A DNA stretch of 64,000 nucleotides from Modestobacter italicus (GTDB lineage: Bacteria > Actinomycetota > Actinomycetes > Mycobacteriales > Geodermatophilaceae), in assembly GCF_019799965.1 (NCBI RefSeq), contig NZ_JABGCJ010000005.1:62001-126000 (forward strand). Direction: 5' to 3'. Under the pieces are notes generated by a model, which was not told the origin of the DNA, did not search any database, and saw nothing but the letters and a program-made list of their open reading frames with translations. Below are positions 40,886 to 49,645 of this stretch, in pieces (position 1 is the stretch's first letter; every line of letters begins with the position of its first letter). A program made the position numbers and the translations under genes.

Positions 40886-41998
40886 TCAGCACAGGGCCAG
40901 CTGCTCGGGCTGGTCGCCGTCGGCCCTCGCGTCCGGCGCCCGGCCGGGCAGGCTGCCGGCCGGGAACCCGGCCGACTCGTCGCCTGGCAGCCCGAGGCTG
41001 CTGCCGGTGTCCGCAGGCCCGTCCGTGCCGCGCGCCGCTCCCCCGCTCTGCCGGTCCAGACCGTGCCGCGCCAGGACCGGTGCCACCCGGGCGGCCAGCC
41101 AGCTGCGGTACTCCGCAGGCACGTAGGCGCCCCGCCCGTAGAGCTGGCGGTACCGGCCGACCAGCCCGGGGTGTTCCCGGGTCAGCCAGGCGGTGAACCA
41201 CTCGCGTGCCCCGGGGCGCAGGTGCAGGGGCAGCACGGTCACCCCGGTGGCACCGGCCGCGGCGATGGCCCCGATCGCTGCCTCCAGGTGCTCCCGCTGG
41301 TCGGTGAGCCCGGGCAGCACCGGGGCCAGGAACACCCCGCACGGCAGCCCGGCGTCAGTGATCGCCCTGACCAGGTCCAGCCGGGCCCGGGGCGTCGGCG
41401 CCCCCGGCTCCAGGGCGTGGTGGAGGTCGTCGTCCCAGATGGCCATCGACACCCCCATCCCGATCGGCACGTCCCGGGCCGCGGCGGCCAGCCGGGGGAC
41501 GTCGCGGCGGGCCAGCGTGCCCTTGGTCAGGATCGAGAAGGGGGTGCCCGAGCGGGCCAGGGCGTCGATGATCCCGGGCATCAGCCGATACCGGCCCTCG
41601 GCCCGTTGGTAGGGGTCGGTGTTGGTGCCCAGGGCCACGTGCTCCTGCTGCCAGGACGGGCGGGCCAGCTCGCGGCGCAGCACGTCGACCACGTTGGTCT
41701 TGACCACGATCTGCTGGTCGAAGTCCTGCCCGCTGTCCAGGTCCAGCCATTCGTGCGTGCCCCGGGCAAAGCAGTAGACGCACGCATGGGAGCAGCCCCG
41801 GTAGGGGTTGATCGTGTGGCCGAACGGCATCGCCGAGCCCTTCGGCACGGCGTTGAGCGCGCTCTTGGCCCGCACCTCGTGGAAGGTGAGCCCGGGGAAC
41901 TCCGGCACCTGCACACTGCGCAGCAGGCCACGGACGTCGGGCAGCCCGGGCAGGGTGCTGGGCTCGTCGAGATCCAGCCGCTGGGCGTCCCATCGCAT
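40886..41998 (-). CDS. Rv2578c-type radical SAM protein
   Basis: This is a 370-residue radical SAM protein related to spore-photoproduct-lyase-like proteins. The cluster motif is GCSHACVYCFAR (Cys69, Cys73, Cys76), preceded by the conserved PFGHTINPYRG. The C-terminal 55 residues are low complexity. The ATG at 41998 is preferred because a LexA-type palindrome lies 10 nt upstream, inside the longer open frame. The mycobacterial relative Rv2578c is DNA-damage induced, so a DNA-repair role is plausible, but the reaction is unknown. Confidence 0.85.
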   Translation of the reverse strand: MRWDAQRLDLDEPSTLPGLPDVRGLLRSVQVPEFPGLTFHEVRAKSALNAVPKGSAMPFGHTINPYRGCSHACVYCFARGTHEWLDLDSGQDFDQQIVVKTNVVDVLRRELARPSWQQEHVALGTNTDPYQRAEGRYRLMPGIIDALARSGTPFSILTKGTLARRDVPRLAAAARDVPIGMGVSMAIWDDDLHHALEPGAPTPRARLDLVRAITDAGLPCGVFLAPVLPGLTDQREHLEAAIGAIAAAGATGVTVLPLHLRPGAREWFTAWLTREHPGLVGRYRQLYGRGAYVPAEYRSWLAARVAPVLARHGLDRQSGGAARGTDGPADTGSSLGLPGDESAGFPAGSLPGRAPDARADGDQPEQLALC

Positions 41999-42007
41999 GA
42001 CGCCATC

Positions 42008-42021
42008 CGAACACACGTTCG
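42008..42021. promoter_or_regulatory. LexA/SOS box
   Basis: CGAAC-ACAC-GTTCG is a perfect palindrome of 5-bp arms with a 4-nt spacer, matching the actinobacterial SOS consensus. It sits 10 nt before the radical SAM start. Confidence 0.75.
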
Positions 42022-42038
42022 ACGGAACGTCCACCGGC

Positions 42039-42073
42039 CCCCTCGCAGGGGCCCGCCGCGAGCCTGCGAGGGG
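42039..42073 (-). terminator. Hairpin after the Lrp gene
   Basis: Arms CCCCTCGCAGG and CCTGCGAGGGG (11 bp) with a 13-nt loop lie 22 bp past the stop. Confidence 0.55.
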
Positions 42074-42094
42074 CGGGGGCGAGGGGGTCCTTCG

Positions 42095-42574
42095 TCAGAC
42101 CGGCGGGCGGTCCTCGTAGAAGGTCGACAGGACGACGGTGGTGCGGGTGCTGACGTTCGCTGCCGCACGGATCTCGTGCAGCAGGCCTTCCAGCGCGTCG
42201 GGTGAGGCCACCCGCACCTTGAGGATGTAGCTCTCCACGCCGGCCACCGAGTGGCAGGCCTCGATCGCCGACAGGTGCGCCAGCCGGGCCGGGGCGTCGT
42301 CGGGCTGCCCCACGTCGATCGGGGTGATCGACACGAAGGCCGTCAGTGGCAGCCCCAGCCCCTTGGCGTCCAGCTGGGCGGCGTAGCCGGTGATCAGCCC
42401 ACGCTGCTCCAGCCGGCGCACCCGCTGGTGCACCGCCGAGACCGACAGCCCGACCCGCTCGGCCAGCTCGGTGAAGCTGGCCCGGCCGTCGCGGGCCAGC
42501 GCGCTCAGCAGCGCCCGGTCGACGTCGGGAGCCCCGGCGGCGCCGGGGTCAGCCGGGGAGTTCGACGAGCTCAC
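42095..42574 (-). CDS. Lrp/AsnC-family transcriptional regulator
   Basis: This is a 159-residue regulator. The winged helix-turn-helix (about 18-65) has DGRASFTELAERVGLSVSAV and HQRVRRLEQRGLITGY. The C-terminal RAM ligand-binding domain (about 80-150) has GVESYILKVRVASPDALEGL. It typically senses an amino acid. Its start lies 26 bp inside the end of the M24 peptidase gene, so the two are cotranscribed. Peptide or amino-acid metabolism is therefore the likely theme. Confidence 0.92.
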   Translation of the reverse strand: MSSSNSPADPGAAGAPDVDRALLSALARDGRASFTELAERVGLSVSAVHQRVRRLEQRGLITGYAAQLDAKGLGLPLTAFVSITPIDVGQPDDAPARLAHLSAIEACHSVAGVESYILKVRVASPDALEGLLHEIRAAANVSTRTTVVLSTFYEDRPPV

Positions 42575-43697
42575 GGGGACCGTTGTTCAGGTTGCGGACG
42601 CCGTCGTCGGTGCAGACCACGATGTCCTCGATCCGGGCTCCGTACCGGTCGGGCAGGTAGATGCCGGGCTCGATGGAGAAGGCCATCCCCGGCTCCAGCG
42701 GGAGGTCGTTGCCGGCGACGATGTAGGGGGCCTCGTGGCTGTCGAGGCCGATGCCGTGCCCGGTGCGGTGGATGAAGTACTCCCCCAGCCCGGCCTGGGT
42801 GATCACGTCGCGGGCGACGGCGTCGATCTGCGCGCAGGTGACCCCCGGCCGCACCGCGGCCACGGCCGCCGCCTGCGCCCGCTGCAGCACGCTGTACCAG
42901 TCGCGCAGGCCGCGGGCGGCGAACCCGCCGACGAGGTAGGTGCGGGTGCAGTCGGAGCGGTAGCCGGTGGCGGTCTCGCCGCCGATGTCGACGACCACGA
43001 GGTCACCGGCCCCGATCACCCGGTCGGAGAGCTCGTGGTGCGGGCTGGCGCCGTTCGGGCCGGAGCCGACGATGGTGAAGTCGACGCCCACGTGGCCCTC
43101 GGCGAGGATCGCGGCGGCGATGTCGGAGCCGACCTCCGCCTCGGTGCGCCCCACCCGCAGCCACTCCCCCATCCGGGCGTGCACGCGGTCGATGGCGGCG
43201 CCGGCCAGCGCCAGCTCCTCGACCTCGGCCGGGGTCTTGACCATGCGCAGCCGGTCGATGACCGGACTGGCCAGCTCCAGCACCGAGCCGGGCAGGGCCC
43301 GCTGGAGGCCCAGCGCGTGCTCGGCCCAGGTGCGGGAGCCGACCGCCACCCGGGTGGGGGCGCTGCCCAGCCGCTCGGTGACCGCCTCGGCCAGCCGGGC
43401 GAAGGCGTCGTCCGTCTCGTCCCAGGCCAGCACCTCCAGGCCCAGCGCGCCGGCCGGCGAGGCGCCGATCATCGGCGCCTCGAGCCGGGGCACGACCAGG
43501 AGCGGCTCGCCTCGGCGGGGCACGGCCAGCGCGGTCAGCCGCTCCATCGCGTGCGCGTCGTACCCGCAGAGGTAGCGCAGGTCGGACCCGGGAGTGACGA
43601 CGAGGACGTCGACCCCCAGCTCGTCGGCGACCGCCCGGGCGGCGTGCACCCGGTCGATCGACACCAGCGGGGAAGAGCTCGGAGACACGGCGACCAC
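42549..43697 (-). CDS. M24-family metallopeptidase (aminopeptidase P / Xaa-Pro type)
   Basis: This 382-residue protein has a creatinase/prolidase N-terminal domain (about 12-140) and an M24 pita-bread catalytic domain (about 150-375). The five metal ligands are visible: Asp in VVVDIGGE, Asp in YRSDCTRT, His in HRTGHGIGLDSHE, Glu in FSIEPGIYLP and Glu in ARIEDIVV. It should cleave Xaa-Pro bonds, with two metal ions. TAGTCT is 6 nt before the GTG, giving a leaderless start divergent from the exonuclease gene. Confidence 0.93.
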   Translation of the reverse strand: MVAVSPSSSPLVSIDRVHAARAVADELGVDVLVVTPGSDLRYLCGYDAHAMERLTALAVPRRGEPLLVVPRLEAPMIGASPAGALGLEVLAWDETDDAFARLAEAVTERLGSAPTRVAVGSRTWAEHALGLQRALPGSVLELASPVIDRLRMVKTPAEVEELALAGAAIDRVHARMGEWLRVGRTEAEVGSDIAAAILAEGHVGVDFTIVGSGPNGASPHHELSDRVIGAGDLVVVDIGGETATGYRSDCTRTYLVGGFAARGLRDWYSVLQRAQAAAVAAVRPGVTCAQIDAVARDVITQAGLGEYFIHRTGHGIGLDSHEAPYIVAGNDLPLEPGMAFSIEPGIYLPDRYGARIEDIVVCTDDGVRNLNNGPRELVELPG

Positions 43698-43703
43698 GTC
43701 CGC

Positions 43704-43709
43704 AGACTA
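43704..43709 (-). promoter_or_regulatory. Leaderless -10 box (TAGTCT)
   Basis: TAGTCT, 6 nt, GTG at 43697 on the minus strand. Confidence 0.5.
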
Positions 43710-43750
43710 ACCACGGACCCCGACAGGTCCGCCCGTCGTCATCTCACCGT

Positions 43751-43756
43751 TACCGT
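43751..43756 (+). promoter_or_regulatory. Leaderless -10 box (TACCGT)
   Basis: TACCGT, 7 nt, GTG at 43764. Confidence 0.5.
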
Positions 43757-43763
43757 GCCCCGC

Positions 43764-44690
43764 GTGACCACGATGCTGCTGGACGCGGCGAGCCTGTACT
43801 TCCGCGCCTTCTACGGCGTGCCCACCAGCGTCACCGCGCCCGACGGCCGGCCGATCAACGCGGTCCGCGGCTTCCTGGACATGAGCGCGCGGCTGATCGT
43901 CGCCCACCGCCCCGAGCGGTTCGTGGCCTGCTGGGACGACGACTGGCGGCCGGCGTTCCGCGTGGCGGCGCTGCCCAGCTACAAGGCCCACCGGGTGGCC
44001 GCCGAGGGCGGCGAGGAGGTGCCCGACGAGCTCGGTCCGCAGGTGCCGGTGCTGGTCGAGGTGCTCGCCGCCGCCGGCCTGACCCGGCTCGGGGCCCCCG
44101 GCTACGAGGCCGACGACGTGATCGGCACCCTGGCCACCCGCGCCCGCGGGCCGGTCGACGTCGTCACCGGCGACCGCGACCTGTTCCAACTGGTGGACGA
44201 CGCCCGGGGCGTGCGGGTGCTCTACACCAACCGCGGCATCAACGACCTCGAGTTCGTCGACGAGGCGGCGGTCGCGGCCAAGTACGGCATCCCCGGTCGC
44301 GCCTACGCCGACTTCGCCGTGCTGCGCGGTGACCCCAGCGACGGGCTGCCCGGGGTCTCCGGGGTCGGCGCGAAGACGGCGGCCGCGCTGATCAACGAGT
44401 TCGGCTCGCTGGACGGCATCCGGGCGGCGGCCGCCCGCACCGTCGTGCCGAAGCCGCCGTTGACCGCCGCGGTGCTCAAGAAGCTGGCCGCGGCCGGCGA
44501 CTACCTCGACGCCGCGCCCGAGGTGGTCGCCGTGGTCACCTCGATCGACCTGCCGCCGGTGGACGGCGAGCTGCCCCGCCGGCCGGCGGACCCGGGGGCG
44601 CTGGCCGACCTCGCCGAGGCGCACGGGCTGCAGAGCTCGGTGCGCCGGCTGGGGGCCGCCCTGGGCTGGCCGGACGACGCCCTGGGCTGA
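43764..44690 (+). CDS. Stand-alone 5'-3' exonuclease (PolA N-terminal domain-like)
   Basis: This 308-residue FEN/PolI 5'-nuclease opens with MLLDAASLYFRAFYGVP. The acidic metal site includes CWDDDWRPAFR, GYEADDVIGTLA and VVTGDRDLFQLV. The helix-hairpin-helix is DPSDGLPGVSGVGAKTAAAL. It removes flaps or RNA primers during repair and lagging-strand synthesis, as a separate protein from PolA. The GTG start follows a TACCGT box. The GTG was preferred over a nearby ATG three codons in. Confidence 0.93.
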   Translation: MTTMLLDAASLYFRAFYGVPTSVTAPDGRPINAVRGFLDMSARLIVAHRPERFVACWDDDWRPAFRVAALPSYKAHRVAAEGGEEVPDELGPQVPVLVEVLAAAGLTRLGAPGYEADDVIGTLATRARGPVDVVTGDRDLFQLVDDARGVRVLYTNRGINDLEFVDEAAVAAKYGIPGRAYADFAVLRGDPSDGLPGVSGVGAKTAAALINEFGSLDGIRAAAARTVVPKPPLTAAVLKKLAAAGDYLDAAPEVVAVVTSIDLPPVDGELPRRPADPGALADLAEAHGLQSSVRRLGAALGWPDDALG

Positions 44691-44700
44691 GCGGTGCGGC

Positions 44701-45567
44701 TCAGCCGGCCTGCCAGGTGAAGTCGCCGTCCTCGCTGGTGACGGAGATGGTCACCGGCACGGCCTCCCCGTCGGCGGTCGTCCCCGAGCACTGGTAGCTG
44801 GCGCCGGCCCGCACGTCCATCTCCTGGTCGCAGGACAGGTCCAGCGCCACCCCCTCGCGCTGCTCGAACTGCTCGCTCACCTGCTGCTCCACCGAGCCGG
44901 GATCGAGCCGGGTCGGCCCGGTGACCAGCACGAACACCAGCACCGCGGCCACGATGACCAGCAGGGACAGCAGCGACCCGTTCCGGCCCCGCCGGCTCCG
45001 GCGGGGTGGCTGCGCCGGCGCCCACCCCGGCTGACCCCAGCCGGGCGGCGGTGCCCCGTACTGGTCGGGCTGCGGGTACTGGCCGCCGTACTGACCGTGC
45101 TGCGGATACTGGCCGGCGTACTGCGGGGGTGGCCCGTACTGCCCGGGCTGCCCGTACTGCGAGGGCTGCCCGTACGGACTGCCGTGCCCAGGCGGGCGGT
45201 ACTGGCCGGACTCGCTGGGCTGCCCGTGCTGGTCCCCCGGGTACGGGCCTGGGCGCGGCGGCGGACCCCAGCCCGACGGCGCGGACGCACCCTGCGGCGG
45301 ACCCCAGCCCGACGGCGCGGACGCACCCTGCGGCGGACCCCAGCCCGACGGCGCGGACGCACCCTGCGGCGGACCCCAGCCCGACGGCGCGGACGCACCC
45401 TGCGGCGGACCCCAGCCCGACGGCGCGGACGCACCCTGCGGCGGACCCCAGCCCGACGGCGCGGACGCACCCTGCGGCGGACCCCAGCCGCCGGCGGACG
45501 GCGGCCCCCAGCCCGGCGCGGCCGGCCGGTCGTCCGGTGCCTCGTCGTCCCGTGGTGGCTGGCTCAT
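44701..45567 (-). CDS. DUF4333 protein with a Gly/Pro/Gln repeat N-terminus
   Basis: The protein has 288 residues. Residues 1-195 are disordered and cytosolic: six 12-residue repeats GWGPPQGASAPS, then PYGQ/QYGQ-type repeats. One membrane helix (about 203-222, SLLSLLVIVAAVLVFVLV) follows a basic RRSRRGRNG stretch. The extracellular DUF4333 domain (about 224-288) has two Cys (LSCDQEM and YQCSG) that likely form a disulfide. The family's function is unknown; many members lie in cell-envelope contexts. Confidence 0.85.
   Translation of the reverse strand: MSQPPRDDEAPDDRPAAPGWGPPSAGGWGPPQGASAPSGWGPPQGASAPSGWGPPQGASAPSGWGPPQGASAPSGWGPPQGASAPSGWGPPQGASAPSGWGPPPRPGPYPGDQHGQPSESGQYRPPGHGSPYGQPSQYGQPGQYGPPPQYAGQYPQHGQYGGQYPQPDQYGAPPPGWGQPGWAPAQPPRRSRRGRNGSLLSLLVIVAAVLVFVLVTGPTRLDPGSVEQQVSEQFEQREGVALDLSCDQEMDVRAGASYQCSGTTADGEAVPVTISVTSEDGDFTWQAG
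45275..45490. repeat. Six 36-bp tandem repeats within the DUF4333 gene
   Basis: Units start at 45275, 45311, 45347, 45383, 45419 and 45455. They appear identical except for the last base of the final copy and encode 12 residues each, so changes in copy number keep the frame. Confidence 0.92.
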
Positions 45568-45637
45568 CGTGACTCCTCGCTCCGGTGACCGGCCCGGCGC
45601 CGCCCGGTACCGCGATCCTCGTCCACCCGGGACAGGG

Positions 45638-48490
45638 TCATCCGCTCACCGCCACGGCCACCACGCCACGGCGGACCCGGCCCACCGCGGACCGGGCGAC
45701 GCCGGCGAGCGGCTCGTCGGCCACCTTCGCCAGCTGGTCGAGCAGGTCGACCAGCTGGCGGGCCCACCGGACGAAGTCCCCGCCGGACAGCTCGGTGCCG
45801 GCCTGCTGGGCGCCGTCCAGCACCCGGTCCAGCGTCTGCCCGTCGGCCCACCGGTAGGCGGCCCAGACGAAGCCGAGGTCGAGGTCGCGGGTGACCGGCA
45901 CCCCGTGCTCCCGCTCGGTCTCGGCCAGCCGGGTGTGCACCCGGCGCATCTCGGCCAGTGCCCCGGCCACCTTGCCGGCCGGCACCGACGGCTGGGCGGC
46001 GCTCTCCCGCCGGGCCTCGAACACCAGCGCGGAGACGACGGCGGCCAGCTCGGCGGGGGTGAGGCCGCGGAAGGCGCCGGCCCGCAGGGACTCAGCGGTC
46101 AGCAGGTCGGTCTCCGACCAGATCCGGGCGAGTCGCCGTCCGGCGTCCGAGACCACCGGCGACTCGTCCGGGGGCGTGCCGCCCTCGGCGGGCACCGGGC
46201 GGACGGCGGGCTCGGGCAGCAGGTAGCCCAGCTCCTGCAGCACGTCGCAGGTGCGGTCGAACTGTTCGGTCAGCGAGCCGGTGCGCTGGGCGATCTCCCG
46301 CCGCAGCCGCTCCGCGTCCCGCACCTCCCGCAGCCACCGGTCCGCGGCCCGGACCCGCTCCTCACGGTCGGGCAGCGAGTGCACCGGGTGGGCGCGCAGC
46401 GCGTGCCGCAGGTCGGCCAGCACCGGGTCGTCGGTGGCGGCCGAGCTGCCCCGGGTCCGTCGGGCGCCGAGGTCGTTCTCCGCCCGGGCGTTGCGCAGGG
46501 TGGAGGCGAGGTCGCGGCGGGCGTGCGGGCTGCGGTGGTTGAAGTTCTTGGGCACCTTGACCCGGGCCAGTGCGGTCACCGGCGTCGGGAAGTCCACCGA
46601 GCCCAGCCGGCCGGCCCACTTGTCCTCGGTGAGCACCAACGGCCGGGGGTCGGTGAGCTCGGTGATCCCCGGGTCGAGCACCACGGCGAGCCCCTGCCGG
46701 CGCCCGGTGGGCACCCGGATGACGTCGCCGGCCCGCAGCGCGGCGAGTGACTCGGCGGCCTCCATCCGCCGCTTGGCCTGCGAGTCGCGGGACAGCGCCT
46801 TCTCCCGCTCGGAGATCTCCATCCGCAGCTTCGCGTAGCCGGCGACGTCCAGCACCGCGGCGCTGAGCCCGTCGTTCATCTCCTTGAGCAGCCGGGCGGC
46901 GTCCTCCTCGTGCCGGGCCGCCGACCGCGCCAGGCCGACCACCGAGCGGTCGGCCTGGAACTGCGCGAAGGACGAGGCGAGCAGCTCCCGGGCGCGGTCG
47001 CGGCCGAAGGCGCCGACCAGGTTGACGGCCATGTTGTAGCTGGGCCGGAAGGAGGACCGCAGCGGGTAGGTGCGCGTGCTGGCCAGCCCGGCCACCACCG
47101 CCGGGTCGACGCCGGGCGCCCAGACGACGACGGCGTGGCCCTCGATGTCGATGCCGCGGCGCCCGGCCCGGCCGGTGAGCTGGGTGTACTCCCCCGGCGT
47201 GACGTCGGTGTGCGCCTCGCCGTTCCACTTCACCAGCCGCTCGAGCACCACGGTGCGGGCCGGCATGTTGATGCCCAGCGCCAGGGTCTCGGTGGCGAAC
47301 ACGGCCTTGACCAGGCCGCGGACGAAGCACTCCTCGACGGTCTCCTTGAACACCGGCACCAGCCCGGCGTGGTGCGCGGCGAACCCGGCCAGCAGCCCCT
47401 CCCGCCACTCCCAGAAACCCAGGACGTGCAGGTCCTCCTCCGGCAGGGAGCCGGTGCGCCGGTCGATGACCTCGGCGATCGCGGCCCGCTCGGTCTCGTC
47501 GGTCAGCCGCATCCCCGAGCCCAGGCACTGGTGCACCGCGGCGTCGCAGCCGTTGCGGCTGAACACGAAGGTGATCGCCGGCAGCAGCCCGGCGCGGTCC
47601 AGCCGCTCGATCACCTCGGGCCGGGACGGCGGGCGGTAGCGCGGCTTGTGGCTGAACCCGCCCCGGGTGCCGCCCCCGCCGCCGGACCAGCTGTCGAAGC
47701 GCCGCTCCTGCTCGTGTACGTACCGCACCAGCTCGGGGTCCACGACCGCCCGGCCGCGTTCCCGGGTGGACAGCCCGCGGGGGGTCTGCTCCCACTCCCC
47801 CGCGTGCGCGGCCGGACGCAGCGCGAAGAGGTCGAACACCCGCCCGCCCACCAGCATGTGCTGCCACAGCGGGATCGGCCGCACCTCGCTGACCACGACC
47901 CGGGTGTCCCCGCGGACGGTGACCAGCCAGTCGGCGAACTCCTCGGCGTTGCTCACCGTGGCCGACAGCGAGACCAGCCGGACGTGCTCGGGGAGGTGGA
48001 TGATCACCTCCTCCCACACCGCGCCGCGGAACCGGTCGGCCAGGTAGTGCACCTCGTCCATGACGACGTAGCCGAGGTCGGTGAGCGCCGGGGAGTCGAC
48101 GTAGAGCATGTTGCGCAGCACCTCGGTGGTCATCACCACCACCGGGGCGTCGCCGTTGATCGCGTTGTCACCGGTGAGCAGCCCGACCTTGTCCGCCCCG
48201 TACCGGTCGCAGAGGTCGCTGTACTTCTGGTTGGACAGCGCCTTGATCGGCGTCGTGTAGAAGGCCTTCCGGCCCTCCTGCAGCGCCTTGTGGACAGCGA
48301 ACTCCCCGACCACGGTCTTGCCGGCGCCGGTTGGCGCGCAGACCAGCACCCCCGAGCCCTCCTCCAGCGCCTCGCAGGCCTCGACCTGGAAGGGGTCCAG
48401 GGAGAACCCGAGCTCGGCGGTGAAGTCCGACAGGGTGGGGTGTGCGTTACGCCGGCGGGCAGCCGCGTACCGCTCAGCCGGGCTGGACAT
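45638..48490 (-). CDS. helY: Ski2/Mtr4-like DEAD/DEAH-box helicase (HelY type)
   Basis: This 950-residue superfamily 2 helicase has Walker A CAPTGAGKTVVGEF near 51, motif Ia TTPIKALSNQK, the DEVH box (VVMDEVHYLAD) near 143 and SATVSN motif III. Motif VI is QLTGRAGRRGID near 460, and the Ski2-type C-terminal helical domain is present. A Gly-rich loop (GGGGGTRGG) interrupts the middle. Relatives in mycobacteria are RNA helicases next to tatC. TACGGT lies 6 nt before the ATG at 48490. Confidence 0.93.
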   Translation of the reverse strand: MSSPAERYAAARRRNAHPTLSDFTAELGFSLDPFQVEACEALEEGSGVLVCAPTGAGKTVVGEFAVHKALQEGRKAFYTTPIKALSNQKYSDLCDRYGADKVGLLTGDNAINGDAPVVVMTTEVLRNMLYVDSPALTDLGYVVMDEVHYLADRFRGAVWEEVIIHLPEHVRLVSLSATVSNAEEFADWLVTVRGDTRVVVSEVRPIPLWQHMLVGGRVFDLFALRPAAHAGEWEQTPRGLSTRERGRAVVDPELVRYVHEQERRFDSWSGGGGGTRGGFSHKPRYRPPSRPEVIERLDRAGLLPAITFVFSRNGCDAAVHQCLGSGMRLTDETERAAIAEVIDRRTGSLPEEDLHVLGFWEWREGLLAGFAAHHAGLVPVFKETVEECFVRGLVKAVFATETLALGINMPARTVVLERLVKWNGEAHTDVTPGEYTQLTGRAGRRGIDIEGHAVVVWAPGVDPAVVAGLASTRTYPLRSSFRPSYNMAVNLVGAFGRDRARELLASSFAQFQADRSVVGLARSAARHEEDAARLLKEMNDGLSAAVLDVAGYAKLRMEISEREKALSRDSQAKRRMEAAESLAALRAGDVIRVPTGRRQGLAVVLDPGITELTDPRPLVLTEDKWAGRLGSVDFPTPVTALARVKVPKNFNHRSPHARRDLASTLRNARAENDLGARRTRGSSAATDDPVLADLRHALRAHPVHSLPDREERVRAADRWLREVRDAERLRREIAQRTGSLTEQFDRTCDVLQELGYLLPEPAVRPVPAEGGTPPDESPVVSDAGRRLARIWSETDLLTAESLRAGAFRGLTPAELAAVVSALVFEARRESAAQPSVPAGKVAGALAEMRRVHTRLAETEREHGVPVTRDLDLGFVWAAYRWADGQTLDRVLDGAQQAGTELSGGDFVRWARQLVDLLDQLAKVADEPLAGVARSAVGRVRRGVVAVAVSG

Positions 48491-48496
48491 GCCCCC

Positions 48497-48502
48497 ACCG
48501 TA
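48497..48502 (-). promoter_or_regulatory. Leaderless -10 box (TACGGT)
   Basis: TACGGT, 6 nt, ATG at 48490 on the minus strand. Confidence 0.5.
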
Positions 48503-48548
48503 TGCGCGCTCGCTCGGCTCGGCTCGGACGCCGTCCGCCCGCCCCACC

Positions 48549-48572
48549 CGGCCATGTCGGCGAACATGGCCG
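48549..48572. repeat. Palindromic CGGCCATGT...AACATGGCCG element, copy 2
   Basis: Same arms as the kamE palindrome with one arm mismatch and a changed centre. It lies in the tatC-helY gap. Confidence 0.7.
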
Positions 48573-48594
48573 CCTCGCCCGGCCGGGCCCGCCC

Positions 48595-48628
48595 CCGCCC
48601 GGCCATGTTGGCGAACATGGCCGGGCGG
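48595..48628. repeat. Palindromic element copy 3 with 15-bp arms
   Basis: CCGCCCGGCCATGTT pairs with its exact reverse complement across the loop GGCG, 42 bp downstream of the tatC stop. It may serve as the tatC terminator, though copy 1 lies in coding DNA. Confidence 0.75.
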
Positions 48629-48669
48629 GTGGGACGTCGGCGGTGTCCGCCGGCGTCGGCGGGTGAGGC

Positions 48670-49620
48670 TCAGCGCTGGGTGTGGGTCGGCTCGTCGAGG
48701 CGGCTGGGCGTGGTGTCCAGCGGGCTGGGGGTGGTGTCGAGCGCGCTCGGGCCGTCGATCAGCGGGGATGCCTCGTCGTCGTCCAGACCGGTGAGGCCCT
48801 GTTCGGCCTCCCGCTTGGCCCGCCGCTTGTCGACGATCCGCGCGAACTGGATGGCGATCTCGAACAGGACGCACATCGGGGCCGCCATCGCCAGCATGGT
48901 GAACGGGTCCTGGGTGGGCGTGATGAAGGCGGCGAAGACGATGGTGAGGAAGTAGATCCACCGGCGGCTCTTGGCCAGCGCGCCATGCGACAGGACACCG
49001 ATCAGGTTCAGTGCAACCGCGATCAGCGGCAGCTCGAAGCTGACGCCGAAGGCGACCAGCAGCGAGATGACGAAGCCGATGTACTCCTCCGCCGTCAGCA
49101 AGGCGGTCACGCCGTCACCGGCCAGGCCGAGCAGCAGTGCCAGGCCCTTGTCCAGCGAGACGTAGGCCAGGGCCGCACCGAGGGCGAACAGGGTGGTGGA
49201 GGCGGCGACGAACCCGACGCCGTAGCGCTTCTCGTTCTTCTTCAGCCCCGGGGTGAGGAACGCCCACAGCTGGTAGAGCCAGAACGGCGCGGACACCACG
49301 ACGCCGACGATGAAGCTGATCTTCAGACGGATCAGCGCACCACCGAGGACGTTGGTGATCACCAGGTCGCAGTCACCGTCGGACTGGCCGGGCAGCCCAC
49401 GCAGGTCAGGGTCGAGACCGCAGTACGGCGCCCGGATGAACTCACCCAGGCCGTGCTCGTACCACCAGAACGCCACCGCGGTGCCGATCAGCACGAAGAA
49501 CAGTGCGATGCCGATCCGGTTGCGCAGCTCGCGGAGGTGGCTGATGAGGCTCATCGTCGCCGCGGCGTCCCGTTCGGGACGCCGCGGTCGACGGTCACGC
49601 ACTCGCCCTGCCAGGGTCAT
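48670..49620 (-). CDS. tatC: Sec-independent protein translocase subunit TatC
   Basis: This is a 316-residue TatC with six membrane helices. The signature MSLISHLRELRNRIGIALFF is at about 23-42, FYKELWAFLTPGL-type FWLYQLWAFLTPGLKKNEKR at about 120-139 and FAAFITPTQDP in the last periplasmic loop. The C-terminal 55 residues are a cytosolic disordered tail with LDTTPS repeats. It forms the twin-arginine receptor with TatA. The start ATG lies 25 bp after tatA. Confidence 0.95.
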   Translation of the reverse strand: MTLAGRVRDRRPRRPERDAAATMSLISHLRELRNRIGIALFFVLIGTAVAFWWYEHGLGEFIRAPYCGLDPDLRGLPGQSDGDCDLVITNVLGGALIRLKISFIVGVVVSAPFWLYQLWAFLTPGLKKNEKRYGVGFVAASTTLFALGAALAYVSLDKGLALLLGLAGDGVTALLTAEEYIGFVISLLVAFGVSFELPLIAVALNLIGVLSHGALAKSRRWIYFLTIVFAAFITPTQDPFTMLAMAAPMCVLFEIAIQFARIVDKRRAKREAEQGLTGLDDDEASPLIDGPSALDTTPSPLDTTPSRLDEPTHTQR

Positions 49621-49645
49621 GGGCGGCAGCAGTCGGTGCTGGGGG

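Noticed and set aside
45275-45490. 36-bp direct repeats as a CRISPR array
   Set aside because: The units are contiguous without spacers, in frame with a protein-coding gene and translated as 12-residue repeats.
46910-48955. A 681-codon plus-strand frame opposite the HelY helicase
   Set aside because: The translation is low-complexity antisense; the minus strand carries all helicase motifs.
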